Assembly (NCBI RefSeq): GCF_015352985.1
Contig: NZ_JACYXF010000003.1
Location: forward strand, 186,001-250,000
Length of the DNA: 64,000 bases
Origin: Noviherbaspirillum malthae
GTDB taxonomy: Bacteria > Pseudomonadota > Gammaproteobacteria > Burkholderiales > Burkholderiaceae_D
Direction: 5' to 3'
The position numbers and the translations under genes are program-made. The notes below the pieces were generated by a model. The model ran no database searches. It had not been told where the DNA came from and worked only from the letters and a program-made list of their open reading frames with translations. Of the stretch, positions 27,145-36,159 are shown piece after piece. The stretch's first letter is position 1, and each line of letters opens with the position of its first letter.

Positions 27145-28434
27145 TCAGTATCCCAGGCTTTGCGGAAGCCACAATGCGAGTTGCGGGAATGCGGTCACGA
27201 GGATCAGCGACAGCATCATTGCCGCCACCATCCACAGCGCCCAGCGCACCGTCGATTCCATCGTGATGCCGGCGATGCGCGTGGTCACCATCAGGTTGAC
27301 CGCCATCGGCGGCGTGAATTGCCCGATCGCCATGTTCATCGTCATGATGATGCCGAACCAGACCGGGTCCCACTTGTAGACGGCCATGATGGGCAAAAGA
27401 ATGGGCAGGAAGACCAGGTAGATCGACACCGCATCGAGCAGCATGCCGGCAATCAGCAGCATGATGGTGATCATGGTCAGCAGCAGCGCTTCATTGCTGG
27501 TGAAGCCGAGCAGCAGCTTGGCAAACGCATCGAAGGCGCCGAGCGTGGAGCCGGCGTGGGCGAATACGCCGGCCAGCGAGATGATCAGCATGACGACCGC
27601 GGAAATTTCCGCCGATTCCACCAGAACCTCATAGACCTTGCGCAGATCCAGCGTGCGGTAGACGAAGACGCCGACGAAGAAGCAGTAGAAAGCCGCGACC
27701 ACCGCCGCCTCGGTCGGCGTGAAGATGCCGGTGCGCAGGCCGCCGAGAATGATGACCGGCGCCAGCAGCCCCCAGATCGCTTCCTTGAAGCTTTCCCAGA
27801 AGCTCGGCGTTTCCTCGCCGTCGTCGAGGCCCCAGCCGTTCTTCCAGGAGAAGTACAGCGTCGGCAGGATCAATGCCAGCCCGGCCATGATGCCGGGAAT
27901 GACGCCGCCCGCGAAGAGCGCCGGCACCGAGGCCGACGGCACCAGCACGCTGTAGACGATCAGCGCCACCGACGGCGGGATCAGGATGGCGGTGGAACCG
28001 GCCGCCGCGATCAGCGTGGCCGAGAATTCCTTGGGATAGCCCTGCTTGAGCATGCTTGGAATCATGACCATGGCCACCGCCGCCGCGTCGGCCGGGCCGG
28101 ACCCGGAAATGCCGCCGAGGAACATGCAGACCAGGATCGCGACGATGCCCTGCGCGCCGCGCCGCTTGCCGACCACCGCCGAAGCGAAGCGCACGATGCG
28201 CACCGCCACGCCGGCGCGTTCGAACATCATGCCGGCGAGCACGAACACCGGCAGCGCCAGCAGCGGATACTTGGCAATGCCGTTGTAGGCATTGGTCGGC
28301 ACCGACATGATGCCGAGGCCCTCGGTGAGGATGACGGCGGTGCCGGAGATGCCGAGTGCGACTGCGAGCGGTGCGCCGAGCGCCAGCAGCACGGCGAAGC
28401 CGAGGAAGAGGATGATGCTGCCTTCGGCGATCAT
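27145..28434 (-). CDS. dctM: TRAP transporter large permease (DctM family)
   Basis: A 429-residue integral membrane protein with about 12 hydrophobic segments. Family motifs include FLGGISGSGPADAAAVAMVMIPSM, GSTAILIPPSVALIVYSV and TPTEAAVVAAFYCF. It forms the sodium-driven transport channel with the small permease. Its ATG overlaps the small permease stop (ATGA) after a strong GGAGG site, so the two are coupled. The amidase gene follows immediately. Confidence 0.93.
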   Translation of the reverse strand: MIAEGSIILFLGFAVLLALGAPLAVALGISGTAVILTEGLGIMSVPTNAYNGIAKYPLLALPVFVLAGMMFERAGVAVRIVRFASAVVGKRRGAQGIVAILVCMFLGGISGSGPADAAAVAMVMIPSMLKQGYPKEFSATLIAAAGSTAILIPPSVALIVYSVLVPSASVPALFAGGVIPGIMAGLALILPTLYFSWKNGWGLDDGEETPSFWESFKEAIWGLLAPVIILGGLRTGIFTPTEAAVVAAFYCFFVGVFVYRTLDLRKVYEVLVESAEISAVVMLIISLAGVFAHAGSTLGAFDAFAKLLLGFTSNEALLLTMITIMLLIAGMLLDAVSIYLVFLPILLPIMAVYKWDPVWFGIIMTMNMAIGQFTPPMAVNLMVTTRIAGITMESTVRWALWMVAAMMLSLILVTAFPQLALWLPQSLGY

Positions 28435-28961
28435 GCTTCACCTCCGTCCGCGGCATGAACAGGCTGGCGCGTCAGGCGGATCAGGCGGCCGATGATGCGC
28501 AGGCAGATCAAGGCCGAGAGCAGCGGCAGCCAGATGGTGTAGATCCATTGCGGAATGCCGATGCCGGGCGAAGTGGTGTCGTACTGCCAGTCGTCCCAGA
28601 ACAGGAAGCTGCCGTACCAGGCGATGACGGCGAACATGACGGCGCTGAGCAGCATCACGAAATATTCAACCTTGCGCGCCGCACCGGGCGACAGGCGTTC
28701 GGTGACGAAGGTCATGCGGATGTGCTGGTCGCGCACGAAGGCGGCCGAAGCGCCGAACAGCGTCAGCACCACCATCAGGAAGATGGAAAATTCCTCGGTA
28801 AAGGCGAACGAGGCATCGGTGAAATAGCGCACCAGCACGTTGGCAAAGGTGATGCAGCAAATTAATGCCATGGCCAGGGCGGCGCAGGCTTCCTCGATTT
28901 TTACCGGTACGCGCGGCGGCGCTTCTCCGCGCGATTCCGCGCTGTCGGGCAGGTCACTCAT
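28431..28961 (-). CDS. dctQ: TRAP transporter small permease (DctQ family)
   Basis: A 176-residue protein with four membrane helices at about 22-45, 55-75, 95-118 and 138-160. The family pattern LVRYFTDASFAFTEEFSIFL and FGASAAFVRDQHIRM is clear. Together with the large permease and the periplasmic binding protein it makes a tripartite transporter. It is separated from the binding protein gene by about 130 bases containing two stem-loops. Confidence 0.9.
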   Translation of the reverse strand: MSDLPDSAESRGEAPPRVPVKIEEACAALAMALICCITFANVLVRYFTDASFAFTEEFSIFLMVVLTLFGASAAFVRDQHIRMTFVTERLSPGAARKVEYFVMLLSAVMFAVIAWYGSFLFWDDWQYDTTSPGIGIPQWIYTIWLPLLSALICLRIIGRLIRLTRQPVHAADGGEA

Positions 28962-28997
28962 GAAAGGCTCTTATGATGCGTTTTTGATGGGTAATGA

Positions 28998-29021
28998 AAA
29001 GCCGCCCGTGCGAGCGGCTTT
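28998..29021 (-). terminator. Stem-loop with T run between dctP and dctQ
   Basis: On the minus strand AAAGCCGC pairs with GCGGCTTT across an 8-base loop and is followed by a short T run. It lies upstream of the small permease gene. Together with the hairpin at 29045-29083 it probably reduces read-through from the binding protein gene into the permease genes, giving more binding protein than permease. Confidence 0.5.
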
Positions 29022-29044
29022 GGTCTGGAAGTGATCACGGCATG

Positions 29045-29083
29045 AAGACGGCAACGCCGGACTCCTGCAGGCGTTGCCGTCTT
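29045..29083 (-). terminator. 14-bp stem-loop just after dctP
   Basis: AAGACGGCAACGCC pairs exactly with GGCGTTGCCGTCTT across an 11-base loop, starting 7 bases after the binding protein stop. Such intercistronic hairpins stabilise or attenuate transcripts in binding-protein operons. No long T run follows, so partial termination or mRNA 3'-end protection is more likely than full termination. Confidence 0.6.
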
Positions 29084-29090
29084 GTCTGCC

Positions 29091-30122
29091 TTACTTGCGC
29101 GCCGCGATCTCGGCTTCGGCCTTTTTCACGAGATCGACGCCGATGGTCTTGGACCACTTGTCAAAGACCGGACGGGTGAGCTTCTTGAACTCTTCCAGTT
29201 CGGCGGCGCTGGGGCGCGTTACCTTCACGCCCTGGCCTTCGACTTCCTTCCACAATGCGTTGTCGGAACCGCTCAGGCCCTTGCGTGCGAGCGCGATTTC
29301 TTCCTTGCCAGCCTGGATGGCGGCGGCGCGCACCGCTTCCTGGTCTTCCTTGCTCCAGCTTTCCCAGACCTTGCGGTTGACGACGAAGATCAGCGGGTCG
29401 TTCATGTAGCCCCACTGGGTCAGGTATTTCTGGCCCACCGCGCTGATCTTGGCGCCGAGGAAGACCGAGATCGGGTTTTCCTGGCCGTCGACCGCGCCGG
29501 AAGCCAGCGCCGGCTGGGCATCGGCCCAGCTCATCTGCGTCGGGTTGGCGCCGAGCGCGGTGAAGGTATCGTTGAAGAGCGGGGAGCCGACCACGCGGAA
29601 CTTCATGCCTTTCATGTCGGCCGGCGTCTTGATCTCGCGCTTGGAATTGCTGATCTCGCGGAAGCCATTCTCGCCCCAGGCCAGCGGCACCACGCCGTTC
29701 TTCTCGATGGCCTTGAAGATCATCTTGCCGGTTTCGCCGTTCATCAGCGCATCGGCCGAACGGTAGTCGGGCTGCAGGAAAGGCAGCGAGAACAGGTTGA
29801 GTTCCTTGACCTGCGGCGACCAGTTGATGGAAGAACCGACCGCGAGATCGATCACGCCCTGGCGGATCGCGGTGAATTCGCGCGTCTGGTCGCCTGCGAC
29901 CAGCGAGGTGCCCGGATACATCTTGATGTTGATGCGTCCCTGGGTCTTTTCCTTGACCAGCTCGGCCCAGCGCTCGCCACCCTTGCCCCAGGGGAAGGCA
30001 GTACCGAGCACGGTGGAGAGGCGATATTCGGGCTGGTATTTCTGTTGTGCATATACGGGACCGGCAACGGCGATAGCGGCACCGATGGCCAGCGCGGTCA
30101 GTGCGAAGAAGGGCTTGCGCAA
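29091..30122 (-). CDS. dctP: TRAP transporter substrate-binding protein (DctP family)
   Basis: A 343-residue periplasmic protein with a signal peptide (LTALAIGAAIAVAGPVYAQ). The DctP fold is shown by TVLGTAFPWGKGGERWAEL, GVIDLAVGSSINWSPQ, MKGMKFRVVGSPLFND and ALASGAVDGQENPISVFL. The conserved Arg that salt-bridges a carboxylate ligand is in KGMKFRV, so an organic acid is the likely ligand. It is the first gene of the dctP-dctQ-dctM-amidase operon. Confidence 0.93.
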   Translation of the reverse strand: MRKPFFALTALAIGAAIAVAGPVYAQQKYQPEYRLSTVLGTAFPWGKGGERWAELVKEKTQGRINIKMYPGTSLVAGDQTREFTAIRQGVIDLAVGSSINWSPQVKELNLFSLPFLQPDYRSADALMNGETGKMIFKAIEKNGVVPLAWGENGFREISNSKREIKTPADMKGMKFRVVGSPLFNDTFTALGANPTQMSWADAQPALASGAVDGQENPISVFLGAKISAVGQKYLTQWGYMNDPLIFVVNRKVWESWSKEDQEAVRAAAIQAGKEEIALARKGLSGSDNALWKEVEGQGVKVTRPSAAELEEFKKLTRPVFDKWSKTIGVDLVKKAEAEIAARK

Positions 30123-30473
30123 GATGTCTCCTTTGGTATCAAGCCAGCGGCAATACGTTGCCGCGGGTTATTGCTTATTCTGAAAAGCGTGAGGATGGAT
30201 GCAGGCATCCGACCAGTTGTACATCCGGGTTGCTGCAGATGCGTAAAAGGCTTGAACACTTTACCAAATTTGGCTTCGTTTTGTCTTGCTTGGCGGAACC
30301 GGCTCCTATGCTTTCTTGAAGCATGCGCGATTTTGCCGGTTCTGCTTCAGAGAGCCAGGCAGTACGGTACTGCAGATTGCGTATCTCTCTTCCTGAGCGT
30401 GGCGGAATACAGAAAGATTGATTGGCATGCGCATTGCTTTATGGATCACAGGACAATTTACAGGTACCAGAGC
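30123..30473. other. Divergent upstream region, no gene seen
   Basis: This 351-base stretch separates the minus-strand TRAP operon from a plus-strand small ORF. It should hold the TRAP operon promoter (AGGAGACAT lies just before the dctP start), but no confident -35/-10 pair or operator was recognised. Open frames crossing it have the composition of shadow frames. Confidence 0.4.
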
Positions 30474-30665
30474 ATGAACCAATCCGATGAAATGATCGAA
30501 TTGCTGGTGTCTTCGCTGGCGTCAAGCACTTCCGAACATGATGCCTACCTGTTCAGGGATGCATTGAAACGCCTGGTCAGGACTGCCCAGCAAGAACAAC
30601 TGATTGAAATGCAGCGCGACTTCGACACCGTCTACGACACGATGTCGAGCAGGAGGGCGCGATAA
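30474..30665 (+). CDS. Small acidic helical protein, unknown
   Basis: A 63-residue frame with natural composition: MNQSDEMIELLVSSLASS then LFRDALKRLVRTAQQEQL and a basic end (SSRRAR). Predicted mostly helical. An alternative ATG 33 bases upstream would add 11 residues. No strong ribosome site is visible and no family is recognised, so expression is uncertain. Confidence 0.4.
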   Translation: MNQSDEMIELLVSSLASSTSEHDAYLFRDALKRLVRTAQQEQLIEMQRDFDTVYDTMSSRRAR

Positions 30666-30872
30666 CCGATGACTGGCATGCGCAGTGGCTTTCCGGTGAG
30701 GCAGGTAATGCGCAAAAATTGCCTGGCATGCGTACAAATGGATGACGTGGCCGCATGTCGCCAGGCATGACTGCTTGCGATGACGCAAGCTTGTAACGTG
30801 AGGTAAAAGCTGCTGTACCGGCGCGAAGAAGCAACGATATTGAATGGATAACCACTCCCTATGGAGAACGCC

Positions 30873-31208
30873 ATGAAGAAGTTGGTTCTTGCGCTGGCCG
30901 TCCTGCTGGGCGGCATCGGCGCGGCAGCGCATGGGCAGCCCGCCTCGAAGCCGGGAGCGCTGCAGGATGAAGTCTTGCTGATCGTGGATATCAAGCCGGT
31001 GGCGGCTCAGGTGGCGAAGAATCTGAATGTGGAGGCTACCCGCATTCCCTTGACCGTGCAGGCGCCGCTCGAGGTGGCGTCCAATGCCTGTGCGATCCCG
31101 GTCAGCGTGCTGGGAGCCCAGGGCGGTGCGGGTGCTGTCGGATGCACGGCGACAGCGACGTCGCCTGCGCTCGAACAGTTGGTCAAGATCCGTCTGCAGC
31201 AGCAGTGA
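30873..31208 (+). CDS. Small exported protein, unknown
   Basis: A 111-residue protein with a clear signal peptide (KKLVLALAVLLGGIGAAAHG). The ATG at 30873 is preferred because GGAGAACGCC lies directly upstream. The mature part has two Cys (SNACAIPVS and AVGCTATA), which could form a disulphide in the periplasm, and mostly hydrophobic or small residues. No family was recognised. Confidence 0.6.
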   Translation: MKKLVLALAVLLGGIGAAAHGQPASKPGALQDEVLLIVDIKPVAAQVAKNLNVEATRIPLTVQAPLEVASNACAIPVSVLGAQGGAGAVGCTATATSPALEQLVKIRLQQQ

Positions 31209-31299
31209 AGCCAAGGACCGAGGCTCCACTGCTTTTGGCTGCTGCCTGCTATTCAAGGATCATGGCAGCTGCGCATGTCATGCAGTCTGCCGTCAAGCC

Positions 31300-31791
31300 T
31301 TATTTGGCGGCGCCGGAGGTGGCCGGCGGTGCGGAGCCGGCGGGGCCAGCGGGCGCACCAGGTGCTCCGGCGGGACCGCCGCTGCGTGCCGCGCGCCTTG
31401 CGTCGCGCACTGCGGCCATTTCCGCATGATGCTTCTCATGCTGGGCCGCCAGTTCCTCCTTCGTCACGAAGCCATCCGAATTGCTGTCGGCCTTTGAAAA
31501 GGCTTCCGACTGGCGTGCCAGGAATTCCGCGCGCGAGACCTTGCCGTCCTTGTCGGTATCGAAGCTGGCAATGTGCTGGTCGACCATCTTCTGCGCATCC
31601 ATCTGGCCGTGGCGGCCATGATGCGGCTTGTCGCCGGGGCCGCGCGGGCCGCGAGGACCGCCCTCCGGTGCCGGACCGGGCGGCGTGGCTGCGGGAGCAC
31701 CCGGGGTTCCGGCACCGCCGGCTGAAGGGCTTTGCGCATGAGCGGAGAGGACTGCGGCAAACAGGCTTGCAAAGAGAAGCGATTTTTTCAT
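31300..31791 (-). CDS. Secreted EF-hand protein
   Basis: A 163-residue protein with a signal peptide (SLLFASLFAAVLSAHAQ) followed by a Pro/Gly/Ala-rich stretch. It then has two canonical EF-hand loops, DTDKDGKVSRAEF (about residue 78) and DSNSDGFVTKEEL (about 103), and ends in a second Pro/Gly/Ala-rich tail. The spaced acidic ligands predict calcium binding in the periplasm. GGTAACC precedes the ATG at 31791. The low-complexity arms on both sides suggest a surface or scaffold role. Confidence 0.85.
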   Translation of the reverse strand: MKKSLLFASLFAAVLSAHAQSPSAGGAGTPGAPAATPPGPAPEGGPRGPRGPGDKPHHGRHGQMDAQKMVDQHIASFDTDKDGKVSRAEFLARQSEAFSKADSNSDGFVTKEELAAQHEKHHAEMAAVRDARRAARSGGPAGAPGAPAGPAGSAPPATSGAAK

Positions 31792-32051
31792 GGTTACCTT
31801 TCCTTCTGATTCTGATTCCTGAAAGTCGGGGGACTTCCTGTACAGCAGTATAGAAAGCATCTCCCGGCCCAAGGTTCATCTTTACCTCTTCTTTCAATGC
31901 GGCGTCCTTCGATACATGCACGTACATCGTTGCCTTTCCTGTCGGCATGCATCCAATGCCGGCATGGACTGGCCGGCGGAACTTGCATGACATGCATGCA
32001 TCCATCTGGCGGAAAGCTACGATATCAATGGCACAGAAAATGGAGAAAAGA

Positions 32052-32816
32052 ATGAACAGGTTCGTTGAAAAGGTCGTCATCGTCACCGGCGCCGGATCGG
32101 GCATCGGCGAGGCCACCGCAAAGCGCTTCGCCGACGAGGGTGCGCTGGTCGTGCTGGCCGGACGCACGCGCGAGAAACTCGACAAGGTGGCGGCGGATTT
32201 GCCGCAAGGGAAGCATCTGGTGCGCGTCACCGACGTGTCGCGCCTCGAGGATGTGGAAGGCCTGGTGAAGGACACGCTGCAGCGCTTCGGCCGTCTCGAC
32301 GTGCTGGTCAACAATGCCGGCGTCGCGCCCGAAGGGAAGATCACCGAGGCCAGCGTCGAAGACTGGCGGGAAGTGATGTCCATCGATCTTGACGGCGTGT
32401 TCTACGGCTGCCGCGTCGCCATTCCGGAACTGATCAAGACCCGCGGTTCGATCATCAACGTATCGTCGGTCTCGGGACTTGGCGGCGACTGGAGCCTGAG
32501 CTTCTACAACGCCGCCAAGGGCGCGGTCACCAACTTCACCCGCGCGCTGGCGATGGACCACGGTCCGGACGGCATCCGCATCAATGCGGTCTGTCCCAGC
32601 CTCACGCGCAGCAACCTGACGGAGGACATGTACGCCGATCCGAAGATCATGGCCAAGTTCAAGGAAAGGATTCCGCTGGGGCGCGGCGCCGAGCCCGAGG
32701 AGGTTGCGGGTGTGATCGCGTTTCTTGCGAGCGACGATGCGCGTTTCGTCAATGGGGTCAATTTGCCTGTGGATGGGGGATTGACGGCGTCGAACGGGCA
32801 GCCGCCGATGGGGTGA
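32052..32816 (+). CDS. Short-chain dehydrogenase/reductase
   Basis: A 254-residue classical SDR. The NAD(P) site is VTGAGSGIG, the NNAG motif is LVNNAGVAP, and the catalytic Ser is in INVSSVSG with Tyr-Lys in SFYNAAKGA. The C-terminal DGGLTASNGQ matches the family end. A strong ribosome site GGAGAAAAGA precedes the ATG at 32052. Residue Arg after the second strand (AGRTREKL) suggests NADP(H). Substrate unknown. It stands alone between the EF-hand gene and a repeat cluster. Confidence 0.92.
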   Translation: MNRFVEKVVIVTGAGSGIGEATAKRFADEGALVVLAGRTREKLDKVAADLPQGKHLVRVTDVSRLEDVEGLVKDTLQRFGRLDVLVNNAGVAPEGKITEASVEDWREVMSIDLDGVFYGCRVAIPELIKTRGSIINVSSVSGLGGDWSLSFYNAAKGAVTNFTRALAMDHGPDGIRINAVCPSLTRSNLTEDMYADPKIMAKFKERIPLGRGAEPEEVAGVIAFLASDDARFVNGVNLPVDGGLTASNGQPPMG

Positions 32817-32889
32817 TCTCGGGTTGCTTGAAGACGGAGCCCCGCTTGCCCTGCATCACGCCTTGCAAGACCTTGGGAAGTCCCTGCTC

Positions 32890-33200
32890 CTTCCCCTTCA
32901 AGGGCGCCCGGCGTAGGGTGGGGATGGGTTCCAGCCGAGTTATCTAAACCCATCCCCCTCCCAACCTCCCCCTTGAAAGGGGAGGAGTATTCTTTGTAGT
33001 TTTGCCGTCCACCTCACGCCTTGCAAGGCGCTCCGAGTCCGCAGGCGCGATGCATACATCGCGAAACCCCTGCTCCCTCCCTCAAGGGGAGGGTTGGGGT
33101 GGGGATGGGTTTTGGAGATATAGATTTTAGCCACGTCTTTGAACCCATCCCCCTCCCAACCTCTCACCTCGCGGCCGACCTTGAAGGGGGAGGAGTGTTC
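32890..33200. repeat. Two inverted intergenic repeats, copies C and D
   Basis: Most of the 752-base gap between the SDR and the ABC importer consists of repeats. Copy C (32890-32988) and copy D (about 33001-33200) each have an inverted pair of CTCCCCTTCAAGGGGAGG-like arms joined to GGGTGGGGATGGGTT. Copy D carries the two-hairpin module in reverse: CGCCTTGCAAGGCG at 33017-33030 and CGCGATG-cata-CATCGCG at 33046-33063. A decayed third module lies near 33230-33275. The rest of the gap, to 33568, shows no gene. Confidence 0.75.
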
Positions 33201-33568
33201 GTTACTGCTCTGACGTCCATCCCTGCCTCTTGCTAGCCGCTGGGACTCCGCAGGCACAATGCATGCGCTGCATCCACTCTTGAAGCGAGAGAGCTGTTCT
33301 ATATTTCTCCTGCCTCCCTCCACACCCCCTCATGCAGATTCCGCATGAGCACCGCCGGACATATTCCTTCTCCTCCATCCCCCCTTATTGTTAAAATTGC
33401 CAGCATCCAAACCTTGCAAAGAGGAGCAGGCATGACATCCAGGGAACTCTCTTGCGCCCATGCGTGCGCAGCCGTCCGCGGCGCGCCCCGCATCCAAGCT
33501 CCCCGGCTGCAGTAGGATATCCACTGACCGGCACCACATTCCACCATCCAAACCCATCAGGAAACCCC

Positions 33569-35146
33569 ATGTCCCCAACTCGCAAGAAATTGATCTGTGC
33601 CCTGCTGGCGGCAAGCGCCTCGGCCATGTTCATTGCCGCTCCGGCATACGCGGCCGACCTGAAGATCGCCCTGGCGGCGGACGTGTCCTCGCTCGATCCG
33701 CACTTCGTCAACATCGCGCCCAACATCGCGCTTTCCCAGCACATGTTCGACGCGCTGGTGCATGTCGATCCCAACGGCCAGCTGATTCCCGGACTGGCGG
33801 TTTCCTGGAAGGCGGTCAACCCCACCACCTGGGAATTCAAGCTGCGGCCCAACGTCAAGTTCCATGACGGCTCGGACCTGACGGCGGAAGACGTCGCCTT
33901 CTCCCTCGATCGGCCTGCTTCGCTCACCAACAGCCCCGGCCCTTTCACCAGCTATACCAAGCAGATCGTCGGCAAGGAAATCGTCGACGCCCAGACCATA
34001 CGCCTGAAGACGTCCACGCCCTACGGCCCGCTGCCGCTCGATGTCAGCTCCATCTTCATCGTCTCGAAAAAGGCGGCGCAGCAGGCCGGCACCGAAGACT
34101 TCAACAGCGGCAAGGCCGCCGTCGGCAGCGGCCCCTTCAAGTTCGGCAGCTACAAGCGCGGCGACCGCATCGAACTGGTGCGCAACGATGCCTACTGGGG
34201 CACCAAGCCGGCATGGGACAAGGTGACCTTCCGCATCATCGCCTCCGACACGCCGCGCCTGACCGCATTGCTGGCCGGCGAAGTCGATGCGATCGAATCG
34301 GTGCCGACGGTGGACATCGGCAAGGTGCGCACCAATCCGAAGTTCCGCATCGAGCAGAAGGTGTCGTGGCGCACGATCTTCTGGCACCTGGACCAGTCGC
34401 GCGACAAGTCGCCCTTCGTGTTCGACAAGTCCGGCAAGCCGCTGGACAAGAATCCGCTCAAGGACGTGCGGGTGCGCCAGGCGATTTCCAAGGCGATCAA
34501 CCGCCAGGTGCTGGTGGAGCAGACCATGGAAGGCCTGGCCGTTCCGGCGTCGAACGTGGTGTCGCCCGGCATCTTCGGCCATGCGGAAACGCTCAAGGTG
34601 GAAGCCTATGACGTGGCCGGCGCCAAGAAGCTGCTGGCCGAGGCCGGCTATCCCGACGGTTTCGCGGTAACGCTGCACGGCCCCAACAACCGCTATGTCA
34701 ACGACGACCAGATCGTGCAGACGACGGCGCAGTTCCTGAGCCGCATCGGCATTCAGGCCAAGGTGGAAACCATGCCGCTGTCGTCGTACTTCGGCAAGGC
34801 GCGCGCCGGGGAATTCAGCATGTCGCTGCTGGGATGGGGCTCGCTCGCGGGCGACTTCACGCTGCGCTCGCTGCTGGGCACGCCCGATCCGGATTCCGGC
34901 TGGGGCACCTGGAACTGGGGCAAGTACAGCAATCCCAAGGTCGACCAGGCGGTGCGCACCGCGCTGTCCTCGGTGGACACGCAAAAGCGCGAGGCGGCCG
35001 CCAAGGAAGGCGCCGTCACCGCGCTGAAGGACTATGCGGTGATTCCGCTGCACCATCAGTATGCGACCTGGGCGGTGCGCAAGGGCGTGAAGTACATTGC
35101 GCGCACGGATGAATTCACCTTCGCGCATCAGTTCGTTCCGGAATAA
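33569..35146 (+). CDS. Peptide-type ABC transporter substrate-binding protein
   Basis: A 525-residue SBP_bac_5 protein with a signal peptide (LLAASASAMFIAAPAYAA). Family motifs: DVSSLDPHFVNIAPN, FKLRPNVKFHDGSDLTAEDV, GSGPFKFGSYKRGDRIELVRN and DVRVRQAISKAINRQ. It delivers peptides, opines or related ligands to the permease encoded next. AGGAAACCCC precedes the ATG at 33569. First gene of a five-gene plus-strand operon. Confidence 0.93.
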   Translation: MSPTRKKLICALLAASASAMFIAAPAYAADLKIALAADVSSLDPHFVNIAPNIALSQHMFDALVHVDPNGQLIPGLAVSWKAVNPTTWEFKLRPNVKFHDGSDLTAEDVAFSLDRPASLTNSPGPFTSYTKQIVGKEIVDAQTIRLKTSTPYGPLPLDVSSIFIVSKKAAQQAGTEDFNSGKAAVGSGPFKFGSYKRGDRIELVRNDAYWGTKPAWDKVTFRIIASDTPRLTALLAGEVDAIESVPTVDIGKVRTNPKFRIEQKVSWRTIFWHLDQSRDKSPFVFDKSGKPLDKNPLKDVRVRQAISKAINRQVLVEQTMEGLAVPASNVVSPGIFGHAETLKVEAYDVAGAKKLLAEAGYPDGFAVTLHGPNNRYVNDDQIVQTTAQFLSRIGIQAKVETMPLSSYFGKARAGEFSMSLLGWGSLAGDFTLRSLLGTPDPDSGWGTWNWGKYSNPKVDQAVRTALSSVDTQKREAAAKEGAVTALKDYAVIPLHHQYATWAVRKGVKYIARTDEFTFAHQFVPE

Positions 35147-35181
35147 GCCCGGCAATCCGGACCATTCCGACTCTGGAACGC

Positions 35182-36159
35182 ATGTTCGCATTCATCTCCC
35201 GGCGCCTCGCGCAAACCGCGGGCGTCCTGCTCCTCATGTCGCTGCTGGTATTCCTCGGGGTGTATGCGATCGGCAATCCGGTCGACATCCTGATCAATCC
35301 CCAGGCGGACCAGGCCGACATCGCGCGCGCCACGGCGGCGCTCGGGCTCGACCAGCCGCTGTGGAAGCAGTACGCCCGCTTCCTGCAGGCCGCGCTTGCC
35401 GGCGACCTGGGCAAGTCCTTCATCCACGACACCTCGGCCATCACGCTGATCCTGGAGCGCATGCCCGCGACGCTGGAGCTGTCCTTCGTCGCGATGGGCA
35501 TCGCGGTCCTGCTCGGCGTGCCGCTCGGGCTCTGGGCGGGCCTGCGGCCGGATGCCTTTTCCGGCCGGGCCATCATGGCCGGCTCCATCCTCGGTTTTTC
35601 CCTGCCGACCTTCTGGGTCGGGCTGATGATGATCATGCTGTTTTCGGTGCAGCTCGGATGGCTGCCGTCGAGCGGGCGCGGACCGACGACGGACGTCGGC
35701 GGCATTCCCGTGTCGCTCTTCAGCACGGAAGGCTGGAAGCACATCCTGATGCCGGCGATCAATCTTGCGCTGTTCAAGCTCTCGCTCATCATCCGCCTTA
35801 CCCGCGCCGGAACGCGGGAAGCGCTGCTGCAGGATTACGTGCGCTTCGCCCGCGCCAAGGGCCTGCGCGAGAGGCGCGTGATCGGCGTGCATGTGCTCAA
35901 GACCATCCTGATTCCGATCGTCACCGTCATCGGGCTGGAATTCGGTTCGCTGATCGCCTTCGCCGTCGTCACCGAATCCATCTTTTCCTGGCCCGGCATG
36001 GGCAAGCTGCTGCTGGATTCCATCAACCAGCTCGACCGGCCCGTCATCGTGGCGTATCTGCTGATGACGGTGCTGCTGTATGCGCTGATCAACCTCACCG
36101 TGGATATCGTGTACGCCCTGCTCGATCCGCGCGTGCGCCTTGCCGGAGCAGCGCAATGA
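35182..36159 (+). CDS. ABC transporter permease, DppB type
   Basis: A 325-residue membrane protein with six helices. The N-terminal helix (FISRRLAQTAGVLLLMSLLVF) and the FPNP-equivalent LGLDQPLWKQYARFL mark DppB/OppB. The EAA-type loop (GTREALLQDYVRFARAKGLRERRV) contacts the ATPase. It is 35 bases downstream of the binding protein and overlaps the next permease start (ATGA). Confidence 0.92.
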   Translation: MFAFISRRLAQTAGVLLLMSLLVFLGVYAIGNPVDILINPQADQADIARATAALGLDQPLWKQYARFLQAALAGDLGKSFIHDTSAITLILERMPATLELSFVAMGIAVLLGVPLGLWAGLRPDAFSGRAIMAGSILGFSLPTFWVGLMMIMLFSVQLGWLPSSGRGPTTDVGGIPVSLFSTEGWKHILMPAINLALFKLSLIIRLTRAGTREALLQDYVRFARAKGLRERRVIGVHVLKTILIPIVTVIGLEFGSLIAFAVVTESIFSWPGMGKLLLDSINQLDRPVIVAYLLMTVLLYALINLTVDIVYALLDPRVRLAGAAQ

